Assembly (NCBI RefSeq): GCF_000316625.1
Contig: NC_019676.1
Span: forward strand, 5,288,501 to 5,352,500
From: Nostoc sp. PCC 7107
Lineage (GTDB): Bacteria > Cyanobacteriota > Cyanobacteriia > Cyanobacteriales > Nostocaceae
DNA: 64,000 bases
Reading direction: 5' to 3'
The stretch's first letter is position 1, and each line of letters begins with the position of its first letter. Positions 19,258 through 28,427 of the stretch are shown in pieces. The notes under the pieces are model-generated. The model was not told the DNA's origin, did not search any database, and saw only the letters and a list, made by a program, of their open reading frames with translations. The translations under genes and the position numbers were made by a program.

Positions 19258-20034
19258 ATGCCTACCACAGCAACCAATGAACTAAAGCATGAAATTTGGC
19301 AGTTGTTGCGAGAATATAAGGAATCTCGCTCAGAAAACGTCCGCAATCAATTGGTAAAACTCAATTTTGGACTGGTAAGAAAAGAAGCTCACTACTGGAT
19401 TAACCAATGTCGTGAAAGCTATGATGATTTGCTCCAAGTTGGTTGTTTAGGTTTAATTCGAGCTATTGAAAGATTTGAGATTTCTAAAGGACACGCTTTC
19501 AGTTCCTTTGCTATTCCCTATATTCGTGGTGAAATTCAACATTACCTGCGGGATAAAGGTGTGACAGTCAGAATTCCTAGGCGCTATTTGGCACTACAAC
19601 AGCAAGCCATTGGAGTTTCTCGTTCTTTACGAGAAAAATATAACCGCCAACCTACAGACTCTGAATTAGCAGCAGCCTTGGATATTACTCTTAGTGAGTG
19701 GCAAGAAATCAAATTAGCATGGATTAATCGCGCTCCTCTGAGCCTAGATGTGCCAATTCAAGACTCAGAAGAAGGAGCTACCAGTTTAGGAGAATTAGTT
19801 CCCGATCCTCACTACCGTAGCTTTCAATTAGCTCAAGAAGACCAACTGCGGTTACAACAAGCCTTGTTTCAGCTAGAAAAGTGTACTCGTGAAGTTTTAG
19901 AATGTGTGTTTTTGCAAGATTTGACACAAAAACAGGTAGCTGAACATTTGGGCATTAGTGTAGTTACGGTTTCTCGGAGAGTTAAAAAAGGGTTGGATTT
20001 ATTAAAACATCTGATGTGTACAACAGATGATTAA
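19258..20034 (+). CDS. sigF: Group 3 RNA polymerase sigma factor, SigF type
   Basis: 258-aa alternative sigma factor of the sigma-70 family, flagellar/sporulation-like class. Seen: region 2 (VKLNFGLVRKEAHYW, DDLLQVGCLGLIRAIERFE, FSSFAIPYIRGEIQHYLRD), region 3 (RIPRRYLALQQQAIGVSRSL, RQPTDSELAAALDI) and region 4 (LTQKQVAEHLGISVVTVSRRVKKGL). There is no region 1.1. ATG 19258 is chosen; a TTG at 19237 would add seven residues, and neither has a clear ribosome site. In other cyanobacteria SigF directs pilus and cell-envelope genes. The next gene downstream resembles the pilus assembly protein PilP, which fits that role but does not prove it. Confidence 0.9.
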   Translation: MPTTATNELKHEIWQLLREYKESRSENVRNQLVKLNFGLVRKEAHYWINQCRESYDDLLQVGCLGLIRAIERFEISKGHAFSSFAIPYIRGEIQHYLRDKGVTVRIPRRYLALQQQAIGVSRSLREKYNRQPTDSELAAALDITLSEWQEIKLAWINRAPLSLDVPIQDSEEGATSLGELVPDPHYRSFQLAQEDQLRLQQALFQLEKCTREVLECVFLQDLTQKQVAEHLGISVVTVSRRVKKGLDLLKHLMCTTDD

Positions 20035-20198
20035 ATTTAAGCAAAATAAAACCGTATTTTTACTGGTTTAATTATGCTAAGAAAAACCCTTAAAATTTAA
20101 TAGTTTAGGTTATAAAAGGAAAATACTTTGTCTGAAATAAAAACAGGCTGTGTAGATTTTCCCAAGCAAATTTTTCCTATAGCTTTTGAGAACGGCTA

Positions 20199-21068
20199 AT
20201 GGCCATAAATTCTAAAATTGCAATTGCAACTATTTTAACTTTGGCGATCGCTGGATGCGCCTCAGAAAACACTCCACAAGCCAGTACTCCGGCGGCTCCA
20301 GCAGCGCCACCAGCAGCAGCGCCACCAGCAGCAGCGCCACCAGCAGCAGCGCCAGCGACTCAGGCTCAATCTTTTAATAATCCTGTGGTGTCTACGAAAA
20401 AGGCAACTAACGTTGTTTATCTCACTCCTACCTTAATTCAGCCTACTAATGGCAAAACCCGGATAGATTTAGTGTCTAAAGGGCGGCCTGATCCATTTGC
20501 ACAAATTGTTAGCCCGATTGGTTCTGAAGTGGGACAAAATCCTAACGCCAAGCAAATTCCTCGATTACCTCGCTTACCAATAACTATTGCTAAAAATCCC
20601 AAAGTGCCAATCAGCAGTGCTGCTGCCATGACGAAAAAACCTAAAATTCAATTGGCACAAGCTTCTACATCTATCTTGCCCAGGGTTTTGCCGCAAGTTG
20701 TTCCCAGTAACCCTTTTGGATCTGTATTACCACCTGCACCCCAACCTGATTTAGCAAAAGCAGTGGTGGTGACTGGCGTAGTTTTGATTGGTAGAGAACC
20801 CCAAGCTATTATTCAAATTCCCAATGAGCCTTCCAGCCGCTATGTCCAAGCGGGACAGAGATTAGCAAATGGTCTGTTGATTAAACGGATTGAAATGAAT
20901 CAGGGTTCAAATCCGATCGTGATTCTGGAACAATACGGTATTGAAGTTGCCAGAATGGTAGGTGAAGCTCCTGCTAACTCAACGCCATCAGTGACATCTG
21001 CCACTGCTGGTAAATTGATTTCATCAATCATACCAACTCAAAATCTTATTGCTGTCGGAGCATCTTAA
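20199..21068 (+). CDS. PilP-like lipoprotein with Ala/Pro linker
   Basis: 289-aa predicted lipoprotein. Seen: a signal peptide with lipobox I17-A18-G19-C20, an Ala/Pro-rich linker (about residues 29-52) made by three copies of a 15-base repeat, a GRPDPFA motif (about 94), and a C-terminal beta domain (about 188-255, VVVTGVVLIGREPQAIIQI...RYVQAGQRLANGLLIKRIE). The DPF motif and small beta domain resemble type IV pilus alignment protein PilP, but similarity is weak by eye. An 81-codon gene starts two bases after its stop, so translation is probably coupled. sigF lies upstream. Confidence 0.6.
   Translation: MAINSKIAIATILTLAIAGCASENTPQASTPAAPAAPPAAAPPAAAPPAAAPATQAQSFNNPVVSTKKATNVVYLTPTLIQPTNGKTRIDLVSKGRPDPFAQIVSPIGSEVGQNPNAKQIPRLPRLPITIAKNPKVPISSAAAMTKKPKIQLAQASTSILPRVLPQVVPSNPFGSVLPPAPQPDLAKAVVVTGVVLIGREPQAIIQIPNEPSSRYVQAGQRLANGLLIKRIEMNQGSNPIVILEQYGIEVARMVGEAPANSTPSVTSATAGKLISSIIPTQNLIAVGAS
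20304..20348 (+). repeat. Three 15-base repeats (GCGCCACCAGCAGCA)
   Basis: Three exact tandem copies inside the lipoprotein gene, encoding APPAA units. In frame, so copy-number change would only lengthen the linker. Confidence 0.9.
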
Positions 21069-21070
21069 GG

Positions 21071-21316
21071 ATGGATACTCAAGAAAAATTTGAATTTGCT
21101 GGTTTACCTCTAGCTGTCTATCGAGAGATAGCTGCTCATCTACGCCAAGTGGAAGGAGTGGAAGCGGGTTTAATTCCCCAGTCATCTCCACAATTTGATT
21201 ACAATCAAAGCCAAATTAATGGTTTGTGGATATCTTGGTCTCCTAACTCTCGTCTTGCAAGCCGACAACGGGTGCAGCAAATTTTGGCTTACTACCAGAG
21301 CCTTTATGGAGTTTGA
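21071..21316 (+). CDS. Small hypothetical, coupled to lipoprotein gene
   Basis: 81-aa soluble protein beginning MDTQEKFEFAGLPLAVYREI, two bases after the preceding stop, with AAGGATG serving as a ribosome site inside the end of that gene. It contains VEGVEAGLIPQ and INGLWISWSPNSRLASRQRVQQILAYY. I do not recognise the family; the coupling suggests a shared function with the PilP-like protein. Confidence 0.75.
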   Translation: MDTQEKFEFAGLPLAVYREIAAHLRQVEGVEAGLIPQSSPQFDYNQSQINGLWISWSPNSRLASRQRVQQILAYYQSLYGV

Positions 21317-21643
21317 GTACTGAAATTTCAGTAGGTGGCTCAATTACATTAATACTTTTTAGTTTGCTGGGTGAAGCCAATCTATCCAATCGAGTAACTG
21401 ATGATTGGGTAATATTTGTCTTGACCCTGTTTAATTTTCTGAAAAAATATCAGTTTCTGTCTCACAATCAGTGTTGTATCCGTTTTGGTAGATGCGGTTG
21501 GTTATGGATTTTGATAAAAAAATGTCAGTGTTTGACTCAAAACATGATAATAAGTGATGCAATTATAAATTGCTGAGGTAAACTTGCAAGCAAAGTAATG
21601 CAAAATATTACTCAGCTGCTCTTCGGTCTGGGCATCACTCAAA
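21317..21643. other. Intergenic before the long repeat protein
   Basis: 327 bases. An 87-codon TTG-started frame here (21313-21576) lacks protein character and is not called. No terminator or repeat stood out. Confidence 0.4.
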
Positions 21644-24600
21644 ATGGAACACTGGCAATTTCTCATCCAGAAACAGGGCGATCGCTCTTGGCACACCTTG
21701 GAATCGCCAAATATACAAATTTTAGAAGGTCGGTATAGAGTTTTAGCTCGTTCTGACCTTCCCAATACGGATGTGGAAGTGCGGGTAACTCACTCTTCAA
21801 CTCAAGAAGTTCCCCCTAAACGGCGAATTCAAAAGCAATCGCGGCGCACTACCTCGGAAGGTTTAATGGCGGTAATTCCTTTTACGCTCCTCAAGCCGGG
21901 AATATGGGAATTACGCTGTTCTGGCGATTTGATGTCAGATATTTTTGGTAAATCATGGCAACAGAGTGTCTATCTGCAAGTCTTGTCTACTTTGGCAGAT
22001 GGCGAAATCGACAAATTAACAGGTGGTGGCAATTTAGAGTCAAATTCTCCTGAATTTTTCATGATTCCATTGCCACATACACAAAATTTTTATGAGCCAG
22101 ACAGTAGTGCTGGTAAACAGCCGATTTCCCTAGGTTCAGAGTCTCATAAACAGAGCAATTTAGTTACTAACGAACTTTCTGCCGAAATTGCATCAATAGC
22201 CAGTGATGATACTGTCCTCACAACAACAGAAGAAATCCCAGCTAGTGATGCGGTTGTCAGTGAAGAAGCTTTATCTACAAGCGATCGCATTCCCAGCGCC
22301 ACAGAAGAAATCCCAGCTAGTGATGCGGTTATTAGTGAAGAAGCTTTACCTGCAAGCGATCGCATTCCCAGCGCCACAGAAGAAATCCCAGCTAGTGATG
22401 CGGTTATTAGTGAAGAAGCTTTATCTACAAGCGATCGCACTTTATCAGTCCCAGAAGAAATTCCTGCTAGTGACTCGGTTATTAGTGAAGAAGCTTTACC
22501 TGCAAGCGATCGCATTCAAACCGCCACAGAGGAAATTCTTTCTACTGACTCGGTTATTAGTGAAGAAGCTTTATCTACAAGCGATCGCATTCAAACCGCC
22601 ACAGAGGAAATTCTTTCTACTGACTCGGTTATTAGTGAAGAAACTTTACCTACAAGCGATCGCACTTTATCAGTGACCACAGAGGAAATTACTGATAACA
22701 AATCGTTTATTAGTGAATTGCCTGTCGAAGAAGCGGTATTTTCTGATGATCGCACTCTATCAGTCTCCACAGAAGAAATCCCTGATAGTAGTTTGGTGAT
22801 TTTTCAACAGACAGTTGAAAAATATGAAGATGGAATGATCGATCAGCCTGTTAATCCGGTATGGTTGAAAGGCGAAACGGCAGAGCAAATATTACAAAGT
22901 TTAATAGATCAAGCTTTACCTACCTCATTATTAGAGGATGAACAGCTTGAAGAAGTGGAAACGATACAACCAGTACCACCACTCAGGCTGACTTTAGAGC
23001 AAGAAAACTATATTGCTCGTTGGGGAGAAGGACTGAGTATTAATGCTTATGTAGAGTTACAAACACAGCCAAATCTGAAAGATGAGCCACAGTACTCAAC
23101 TACTTTTCATACACTGGAGGTTAAAATTGAGCTACGCTCACCTTTGAGTTCGGGAATTTTAGCTCAGGTACGGCAACCTTTAGCAGATAATTTACTGCCT
23201 TTTACGATTAACTCTGCCATTAATATTCCGATTGATTGCGAATCTAAGCTGCTTTTGGGGGAACTCAGTTTATATGGCGCAATTAGTGATTTTGATGATG
23301 TCATACTTTTAGCTAGTCGCTCTTTTACAATTACTGCGGATGTAACAGAATTACTGGCGATGACAGCAGTGGCTAAATTTAATCAGCAAAACTTTTTAGA
23401 TAACTCTAGCGCTGTAGCAGTTTCTCTAACGAGTCAAGAGCCAGAAACATCACTGAGTCTGGGTTTAGAACTTTTTAACTTAGTCAAAACTTCTTTAATA
23501 CAACCTCAAACTATTCTGCCATCGCCGAACCAGCCATTACCAGCCCAAATTAATCTTTTATCTCTCAAAAAATCAGGAGATTTGCGATCGCCACAACTAC
23601 CGCAATTGCCAAAGTTCCCAGAAAATCAAACTAGTGCGATCGCCATTAATGATGATCTCACCGAGGTGACTGCGGAAGGGAAGGAGGAAATTGAGCCGCA
23701 AGATCATTCTTTACCCGCCCAAACTACAATCCCCTTAGCACCCATTAACTTGGAACAGCTATCAATTAGAACTCGTCCTGGATGGATGTTGGGTAATATC
23801 TTCCCTTATCTCAAACGCCTCAAAAGTGTTCCGGTTGAGACAACAGAAGAGACAAATAATTTACTAGATGTATCTGAACCTGCGATCATTGAAGATTCTT
23901 TAGCAAATGTATCTGAACCTTTAATAGCTGAAGATTCTTTACAAGATGTGTCTGAAGCTGTGATCGTTGAAGATTCTCTACCAGATGTGTCTGAACCTCC
24001 AGTAGTTGAATATTCTCTGTTAGTTGAGCCAGCGATTACAGCGGATGAGAACCTAGATGTAGATGATTCTGCAATTGAAACATCAGTTGAGACCAATTCC
24101 GAGTTATTTGCTGTGTCTATATTAGAAATGCCTGTCACACCAAGTTTAGAATTTAGTGATGACTCAATTTTAGAACCAGCTGCTCCTTTAACCTCGGAAT
24201 TGATAGCAGAGGTGAATCCTTACTCATCTCCGTTAATTAGGAGGTGGATGCAGAGCCAAGGATACGTTGTGCCTGAACTTCCTCTTGTGCCAGAGCAAAA
24301 TCATCAAATTGAAGTTGTAGAGCCGGAAATTGCCTCTGAAGAAGCAATAGAGCCTGACTTATTCATACCAAGTGTTGATGTTCAATTGTCATCAAATCTA
24401 GATACGGATTTAGAAAATCTTGATGGTGAATTAGAAGACAATATTGAAGAACAGAGCCATTCAAGTATCTCTGAACCTCAAAATGACACTGAAATTAGTA
24501 CAATTACTGAAGAATCTGAAGAGTTCAATATCTCAGCAGAAGTTGAAACAGAAAACATTCAGCAAAAATTGTCTACCGATTCATCGCCATTAACCCAGCT

Positions 24601-25129
24601 ACCGCTGACTCAAAAAATTAAAATACCGAGGGCTTGGCTGGGGCAAGAGATTGTTGTTGATGATACTGATAGTGAACCCGAAGAGGACTTTGCTAGAGCG
24701 CAAAAACAACAGCAATCTATCTCGGCTGTATCAAACTCATTACCTGTGGATGGGGAAATGGTTGAGGCTTTACCTACTCCTCAACTGCATATACCAGAAG
24801 GTGAACTGATTGCTGGCCAGTCTGTACGTGTGCGTGTAGAACTACCAGAAGTTCCTCCGCAGGTGGTGGTGAAATTATGGATTGAGGATTGCCAAACTCG
24901 TGGGTTGTTAGATGGCCCTCATTTATTAAAAGATTTGCTACCTAAAGCCTTGGGTGGTGTAGAGGTAATGACTCAAATCAATATTCCCTTCGGCTGCGTG
25001 GAGATTCGCTTAGAGGCGATCGCCTTCCATACCTCTACTCAGCAGGAAAGTCACAAAGCCACGACGGTGCGGACTGTAATTCCACCAGACTTGCCAAATT
25101 ATCAGTTAGATGAATTGCTGGGTTTGTGA
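21644..25129 (+). CDS. Long acidic repeat protein, unknown function
   Basis: 1161-aa protein without signal peptide or membrane segment. Seen: an N-terminal beta-rich domain (residues 1-115, GDRSWHTLESPNIQILEGRYRV); six 25-residue tandem repeats of the EEIPASDAVISEEALSTSDR type plus degenerate ones (about 196-385); a central beta domain (about 440-580, LRLTLEQENYIARWGEGLSI); an acidic linker with DVSEP..EDSL repeats (about 745-800); and a C-terminal beta domain (about 1045-1150, IPEGELIAGQSVRVRVELPEVPPQVVVKLWIED). It reads as three beta-sandwich domains held by long disordered acidic linkers. I cannot name the family. The strand and position after the PilP-like pair could mean a shared envelope role. 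Confidence 0.75.
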   Translation: MEHWQFLIQKQGDRSWHTLESPNIQILEGRYRVLARSDLPNTDVEVRVTHSSTQEVPPKRRIQKQSRRTTSEGLMAVIPFTLLKPGIWELRCSGDLMSDIFGKSWQQSVYLQVLSTLADGEIDKLTGGGNLESNSPEFFMIPLPHTQNFYEPDSSAGKQPISLGSESHKQSNLVTNELSAEIASIASDDTVLTTTEEIPASDAVVSEEALSTSDRIPSATEEIPASDAVISEEALPASDRIPSATEEIPASDAVISEEALSTSDRTLSVPEEIPASDSVISEEALPASDRIQTATEEILSTDSVISEEALSTSDRIQTATEEILSTDSVISEETLPTSDRTLSVTTEEITDNKSFISELPVEEAVFSDDRTLSVSTEEIPDSSLVIFQQTVEKYEDGMIDQPVNPVWLKGETAEQILQSLIDQALPTSLLEDEQLEEVETIQPVPPLRLTLEQENYIARWGEGLSINAYVELQTQPNLKDEPQYSTTFHTLEVKIELRSPLSSGILAQVRQPLADNLLPFTINSAINIPIDCESKLLLGELSLYGAISDFDDVILLASRSFTITADVTELLAMTAVAKFNQQNFLDNSSAVAVSLTSQEPETSLSLGLELFNLVKTSLIQPQTILPSPNQPLPAQINLLSLKKSGDLRSPQLPQLPKFPENQTSAIAINDDLTEVTAEGKEEIEPQDHSLPAQTTIPLAPINLEQLSIRTRPGWMLGNIFPYLKRLKSVPVETTEETNNLLDVSEPAIIEDSLANVSEPLIAEDSLQDVSEAVIVEDSLPDVSEPPVVEYSLLVEPAITADENLDVDDSAIETSVETNSELFAVSILEMPVTPSLEFSDDSILEPAAPLTSELIAEVNPYSSPLIRRWMQSQGYVVPELPLVPEQNHQIEVVEPEIASEEAIEPDLFIPSVDVQLSSNLDTDLENLDGELEDNIEEQSHSSISEPQNDTEISTITEESEEFNISAEVETENIQQKLSTDSSPLTQLPLTQKIKIPRAWLGQEIVVDDTDSEPEEDFARAQKQQQSISAVSNSLPVDGEMVEALPTPQLHIPEGELIAGQSVRVRVELPEVPPQVVVKLWIEDCQTRGLLDGPHLLKDLLPKALGGVEVMTQINIPFGCVEIRLEAIAFHTSTQQESHKATTVRTVIPPDLPNYQLDELLGL
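22229..22678 (+). repeat. Six 75-base in-frame tandem repeats
   Basis: Six 75-base units with identities dropping from left to right, each carrying a HIP1-type GCGATCGC in the same position (the SDR codons). The unit is a multiple of three, so all six frames stay fairly open, giving shadow frames on both strands. Two degenerate copies follow to about 22800. Confidence 0.9.
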
Positions 25130-25238
25130 ACACCTGCTTCACATAACTGTGTTAAAAATCTTGAGAATTTCAAAAATTTGTCTGAATTTGCAGTAAGCTC
25201 ATCTTGAATTGTAGTGTGATTTAACAGGAAACTTTACC

Positions 25239-25382
25239 ATGTCTACTGAATTTTTGCCTCACATTTTGGCTTATTCTGCATCGTACTTGTCTCCTATCTT
25301 TGTTCCCATCATTGGTTGGGTTTTACCAATTGCAACATTCTCGTTTCTTTTGGTATACATTGAACGCGATGACATTGCTTAA
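25239..25382 (+). CDS. psaI: Photosystem I subunit VIII, PsaI
   Basis: 47-aa single-span membrane protein of photosystem I that helps assemble PsaL and the trimer or tetramer. The sequence reads MSTEFLPHILAYSASYLSP, then a hydrophobic helix IFVPIIGWVLPIATFSFLLVYIE and the typical end RDDIA. ACAGGAAAC upstream serves as ribosome site. It is convergent with psbJ and shares the terminator at 25481-25514. Confidence 0.92.
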   Translation: MSTEFLPHILAYSASYLSPIFVPIIGWVLPIATFSFLLVYIERDDIA

Positions 25383-25480
25383 TTAGGTATTTAGTAATCA
25401 GTAATTGGCTACTGCAATTTTTACCAATTATTTATTACTAACTTCCAATTCACCAGATTGTGAAGTCAATTAATGATTAT

Positions 25481-25518
25481 AAAACCGTCTGACTCCTAGA
25501 GTCAGACGGTTTTTTTGT
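25481..25518. terminator. Shared bidirectional terminator, psaI and psbEFLJ
   Basis: AAAACCGTCTGACTC pairs with GAGTCAGACGGTTTT around three bases, flanked by T on the plus side and by A (T on the minus side), so it can stop both convergent transcripts. Confidence 0.85.
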
Positions 25519-25580
25519 ACTGTTTTCTAAACAAGTGCTAGAAAATTCAGTCAATATATATTATTAGGTTCAAACCGCTT

Positions 25581-25703
25581 TTATAGCGAAGAACCGATTC
25601 CAGCGTAGGCTCCGTAGAAGAAGATACCTACAACCGTAATGACACCTAAACCTGCGATTGTAGCTACAACCCACAGGGGAATTCTTCCAGTTCCAGAAGA
25701 CAC
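25581..25703 (-). CDS. psbJ: Photosystem II protein PsbJ
   Basis: 40-aa single-span photosystem II subunit near the QB site, involved in electron flow and assembly. It starts with GTG at 25703, preceded by an excellent AGGAGG. It reads [20 protein letters not shown] and ends [10 protein letters not shown]. Last gene of the psbEFLJ operon. Confidence 0.95.
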   Translation of the reverse strand: MSSGTGRIPLWVVATIAGLGVITVVGIFFYGAYAGIGSSL

Positions 25704-25775
25704 AGTTTTTCCTCCTCCCTTAATAAAAATCAACTCAGATTTTAGATAAACAAAGTTTCACAAAAACAGTTCCAG

Positions 25776-25895
25776 TTAGTTAAAGAAGTAACTGGAAAAG
25801 AGAATACCGAGAACAAAGATCAGTAGCAATCCCAGGTATAAAGAAGTACGGTTGAGTTCAACCGGCTGATTATTAGTATTGGGCGTTCTTTCCAT
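25776..25895 (-). CDS. psbL: Photosystem II protein PsbL
   Basis: 39-aa single-span subunit at the photosystem II dimer interface. It begins [20 protein letters not shown] and ends FSSYFFN, both characteristic of the family. An AGGAGC ribosome site precedes ATG 25895. Nine bases separate it from psbF. Confidence 0.95.
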   Translation of the reverse strand: MERTPNTNNQPVELNRTSLYLGLLLIFVLGILFSSYFFN

Positions 25896-25904
25896 GATTT
25901 GCTC

Positions 25905-26042
25905 CTAGCGTTGAATAAATTGCATTGCGGCGATCGCGCCTAAGAAAAACACGGTTGGCACACCTAAAGTATGAACTGCCAGCCATCTAACTGTAAAAAT
26001 TGGATAGGTAACTGGTTGATTGATGTTATTTCCGCTAGTCAT
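25905..26042 (-). CDS. psbF: Cytochrome b559 beta subunit
   Basis: 45-aa single-span protein that ligates the haem of cytochrome b559 together with PsbE. The haem-binding histidine is H24 in [12 protein letters not shown]. It ends AMQFIQR as usual. It follows psbE by nine bases in one operon. Confidence 0.95.
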   Translation of the reverse strand: MTSGNNINQPVTYPIFTVRWLAVHTLGVPTVFFLGAIAAMQFIQR

Positions 26043-26051
26043 GATCTCAAA

Positions 26052-26300
26052 CTACTTTCCGATAAATTTTTCAACTTGCTGTTTGGCTTCATAACGATTC
26101 TTCACAATTGGCACTTCTTGCCGTGTTTGTGTGTAATATTCGTTAGGGCGAGGTGTGCCAAATACATCATAAGCCAGCCCAGTGCTAACAAATAGCCAGC
26201 CTGCAATAAATAATGCTGGGATGGTGATGCTGTGAATTACCCAATAACGAATGCTGGTAATAATGTCCGAAAACGGACGCTCTCCAGTGGTACCTGACAT
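26052..26300 (-). CDS. psbE: Cytochrome b559 alpha subunit
   Basis: 82-aa photosystem II core subunit. The haem ligand is H23 in [14 protein letters not shown], followed by one membrane helix and a lumenal tail ([13 protein letters not shown]). First gene of psbEFLJ; ycf48 lies 120 bases upstream on the same strand, the conserved cyanobacterial order rubredoxin-ycf48-psbEFLJ. Confidence 0.97.
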   Translation of the reverse strand: MSGTTGERPFSDIITSIRYWVIHSITIPALFIAGWLFVSTGLAYDVFGTPRPNEYYTQTRQEVPIVKNRYEAKQQVEKFIGK

Positions 26301-26420
26301 TTAGATCCCTACCTTCACAAAGACTGTTATTGAGTTTATTATCCTACAAAGTTTAGAAAGAGTTACAAGTTGCAACGCACTTCTCATAAATCAGCGTGAA
26401 CACCTAAACTTTCGCTAGGT

Positions 26421-27443
26421 CTAAGCGGCTTTTTGGAGAGTAGCTTTTTCGGCATTGGCGTTATATTTCAGCAATACACCGCGATCGCCAATAATAAATC
26501 CTTGATCTGGCTTGAGAAACACTATCTTATATAGATTAGCGGCTACCTGCTCCACGTCCCGGTCTTTCTCCCAGGTTTTGCCACCATCAGTACTCCGCAG
26601 CAAATTACCGCTACCGCCGCCTATCCATAGTTCTTCCGGTGTGCGATATGCCAAATCCAGTAAACCCCAACTTGTGGATAACTCTGGATATACAGCTTCT
26701 TGCCATTCTTCGGCGTTATTGGGTTCGCTAAATTGAATTTGACCACCCCGTGCTAATAACCACAGTTGGCCATTGTTATTGAAACCCATGTTTTCTACCC
26801 GCCGAGAACTATTACGGTTATGGGGAACCCACGCATTTTGTCCTGGTTCCCAAGTTGAGTAAAAGCTACCCTTGGCGGAAACAGCGACATATTTGCCATC
26901 AGCAGAACGTTGCATATTGCGAACTACGCCGACGGCTGCTTCTACTTGAGCTTTCCAATTTTTACCACCATCGATGGTTTTGTAAATTGCGCCTACATCA
27001 GTAGCCATTTCCGCTGAGTCAGACCCCAGGGCGTGAACAGTTATGGGATTACCTGGTAACTTTTCGCTCAAGGGAATCCGTGACCAAGAACGGCCTTCAT
27101 CGGTGGTATGTAGTAAAAGAGAGGGTTCGCCGACAATCCAGCCTTCTTCCCCAGAAAAACTTACGGAATCAAAACGATACCGAGAATCATCCAGTGCCAA
27201 AGACAAAGGTTGCCAATTTTTACCACCGTCTTTGGTTTCTAAAAGCGTGGCGTTGCTTCCTACTAAAAAACCATGTTGAGAATCTTGAGTAAAAGCAATA
27301 TCCAGCAACTTTTCGTTGCTTGGTACAGCAATGATTTCCCAAGGGTTGAAGCTAGTGGAAGGCACTTTGCTACAACCGATACACAAAACAATTACTATCA
27401 AAAAGGCAATTATGCGTTGCCAGCTTTTCACAATGGACTGCAT
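26421..27443 (-). CDS. ycf48: Photosystem II assembly factor Ycf48/HCF136
   Basis: 340-aa lumenal seven-bladed propeller that assists D1 insertion and early photosystem II assembly. Seen: a signal peptide with lipobox ending I22-G23-C24, and repeated Asp-box-like motifs (KDGGKNW, DEGRSW, IDGGKNW, TDGGKTW), one per blade. Length is normal. It lies between rubredoxin and psbE on the same strand. Confidence 0.96.
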   Translation of the reverse strand: MQSIVKSWQRIIAFLIVIVLCIGCSKVPSTSFNPWEIIAVPSNEKLLDIAFTQDSQHGFLVGSNATLLETKDGGKNWQPLSLALDDSRYRFDSVSFSGEEGWIVGEPSLLLHTTDEGRSWSRIPLSEKLPGNPITVHALGSDSAEMATDVGAIYKTIDGGKNWKAQVEAAVGVVRNMQRSADGKYVAVSAKGSFYSTWEPGQNAWVPHNRNSSRRVENMGFNNNGQLWLLARGGQIQFSEPNNAEEWQEAVYPELSTSWGLLDLAYRTPEELWIGGGSGNLLRSTDGGKTWEKDRDVEQVAANLYKIVFLKPDQGFIIGDRGVLLKYNANAEKATLQKAA

Positions 27444-27533
27444 CAGTATTTCTTAGTATTTTCTAAATTCGTTTAGGTTTTACCTTAAGAGTTGCGATCG
27501 CTCTCTAAATTAGGTAAAAAAAGATAGCGGGTC

Positions 27534-27869
27534 TTATTGTAAGCCGTAAAGACTGATAAAGAACAAGAAAGCCAGAGCTAAAGCCCCGAAAATCAAGATA
27601 TTCTTTTGCCCTGGAGTCAGCTTATTAACACCCAAACCAAAACCGAGATTTTCTTTAAAACCGGATGCTGTACCAGACGGGCCAATGTTGGCAAAAGCAG
27701 TTTTCTTAGCACTACAAACTGGACAACGCCAATTTATAGGCAGTTCTGTAAACAGTGTCCCGGAGGGGATATCATGCTTATCATCTCCCTTCTCAGGTTC
27801 ATAAACATAACCGCAGGCGCGACACTCATAGCGGTCTAACGCTGGAGTCTCAACAGCTTGTTCGCTCAT
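27534..27869 (-). CDS. rub: Membrane-anchored rubredoxin
   Basis: 111-aa rubredoxin needed for photosystem assembly. Start chosen at ATG 27869 (MSEQAVETPALDRY) with GGGAG upstream; the longer frame to 27944 adds 25 unrelated residues. The iron is bound by C16-x2-C19 and C49-x2-C52. A linker leads to a C-terminal membrane helix (NILIFGALALAFLFFISLYG). First gene of the rubredoxin-ycf48-psbEFLJ cluster, divergent from ndhC. Confidence 0.95.
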   Translation of the reverse strand: MSEQAVETPALDRYECRACGYVYEPEKGDDKHDIPSGTLFTELPINWRCPVCSAKKTAFANIGPSGTASGFKENLGFGLGVNKLTPGQKNILIFGALALAFLFFISLYGLQ

Positions 27870-28064
27870 GGCTAGGGTCTCCCAGAGGGGAATTATTAAA
27901 TATACGTTAAAAATTATGACATAACTGTTAGACTTTTCTATCACTTACACAAACGAATCAAATACCTGAAATCCGTTTGTTTCCCAGATTTCAGAAAACT
28001 CGAAAAGATATAATGTAAAAGAAAGTAACAGCCTTATTTACACCATAAGCGGTAGAAATTCATT

Positions 28065-28427
28065 GTGTTTGTCCTCAGCGGTTACGAGTACTTTCTAGGC
28101 TTCTTAATTATCTGTAGCCTAGTGCCTGCCCTGGCGCTTTCTGCTTCCAAGCTTCTCAGACCCAGTGGTAACAGCCTGGAACGCCTCACCACATACGAAT
28201 CTGGGATGGAACCAATTGGGGGAGCCTGGATTCAGTTCAATATCCGCTACTACATGTTTGCGCTAGTTTTTGTCGTCTTTGACGTAGAAACTGTGTTTTT
28301 GTATCCTTGGGCGGTGGCTTTCCACCGTTTAGGGCTATTAGCATTCATCGAGGCGCTAATTTTTATTGCAATTCTTGTAGTTGCCTTAGTTTACGCATGG
28401 CGTAAAGGAGCTTTGGAATGGTCTTGA
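28065..28427 (+). CDS. ndhC: NAD(P)H dehydrogenase subunit NdhC
   Basis: 120-aa membrane subunit of the NDH-1 complex, homologous to NuoA. Three membrane helices; conserved [20 protein letters not shown] loop and [12 protein letters not shown]. The start is GTG 28065. The last ten bases overlap ndhK. Confidence 0.96.
   Translation: MFVLSGYEYFLGFLIICSLVPALALSASKLLRPSGNSLERLTTYESGMEPIGGAWIQFNIRYYMFALVFVVFDVETVFLYPWAVAFHRLGLLAFIEALIFIAILVVALVYAWRKGALEWS

Noticed and set aside
21313-21576. 87-codon frame after the 81-aa gene
   Set aside because: TTG start overlapping the previous gene, no ribosome site, cysteine- and aromatic-rich random-looking product.
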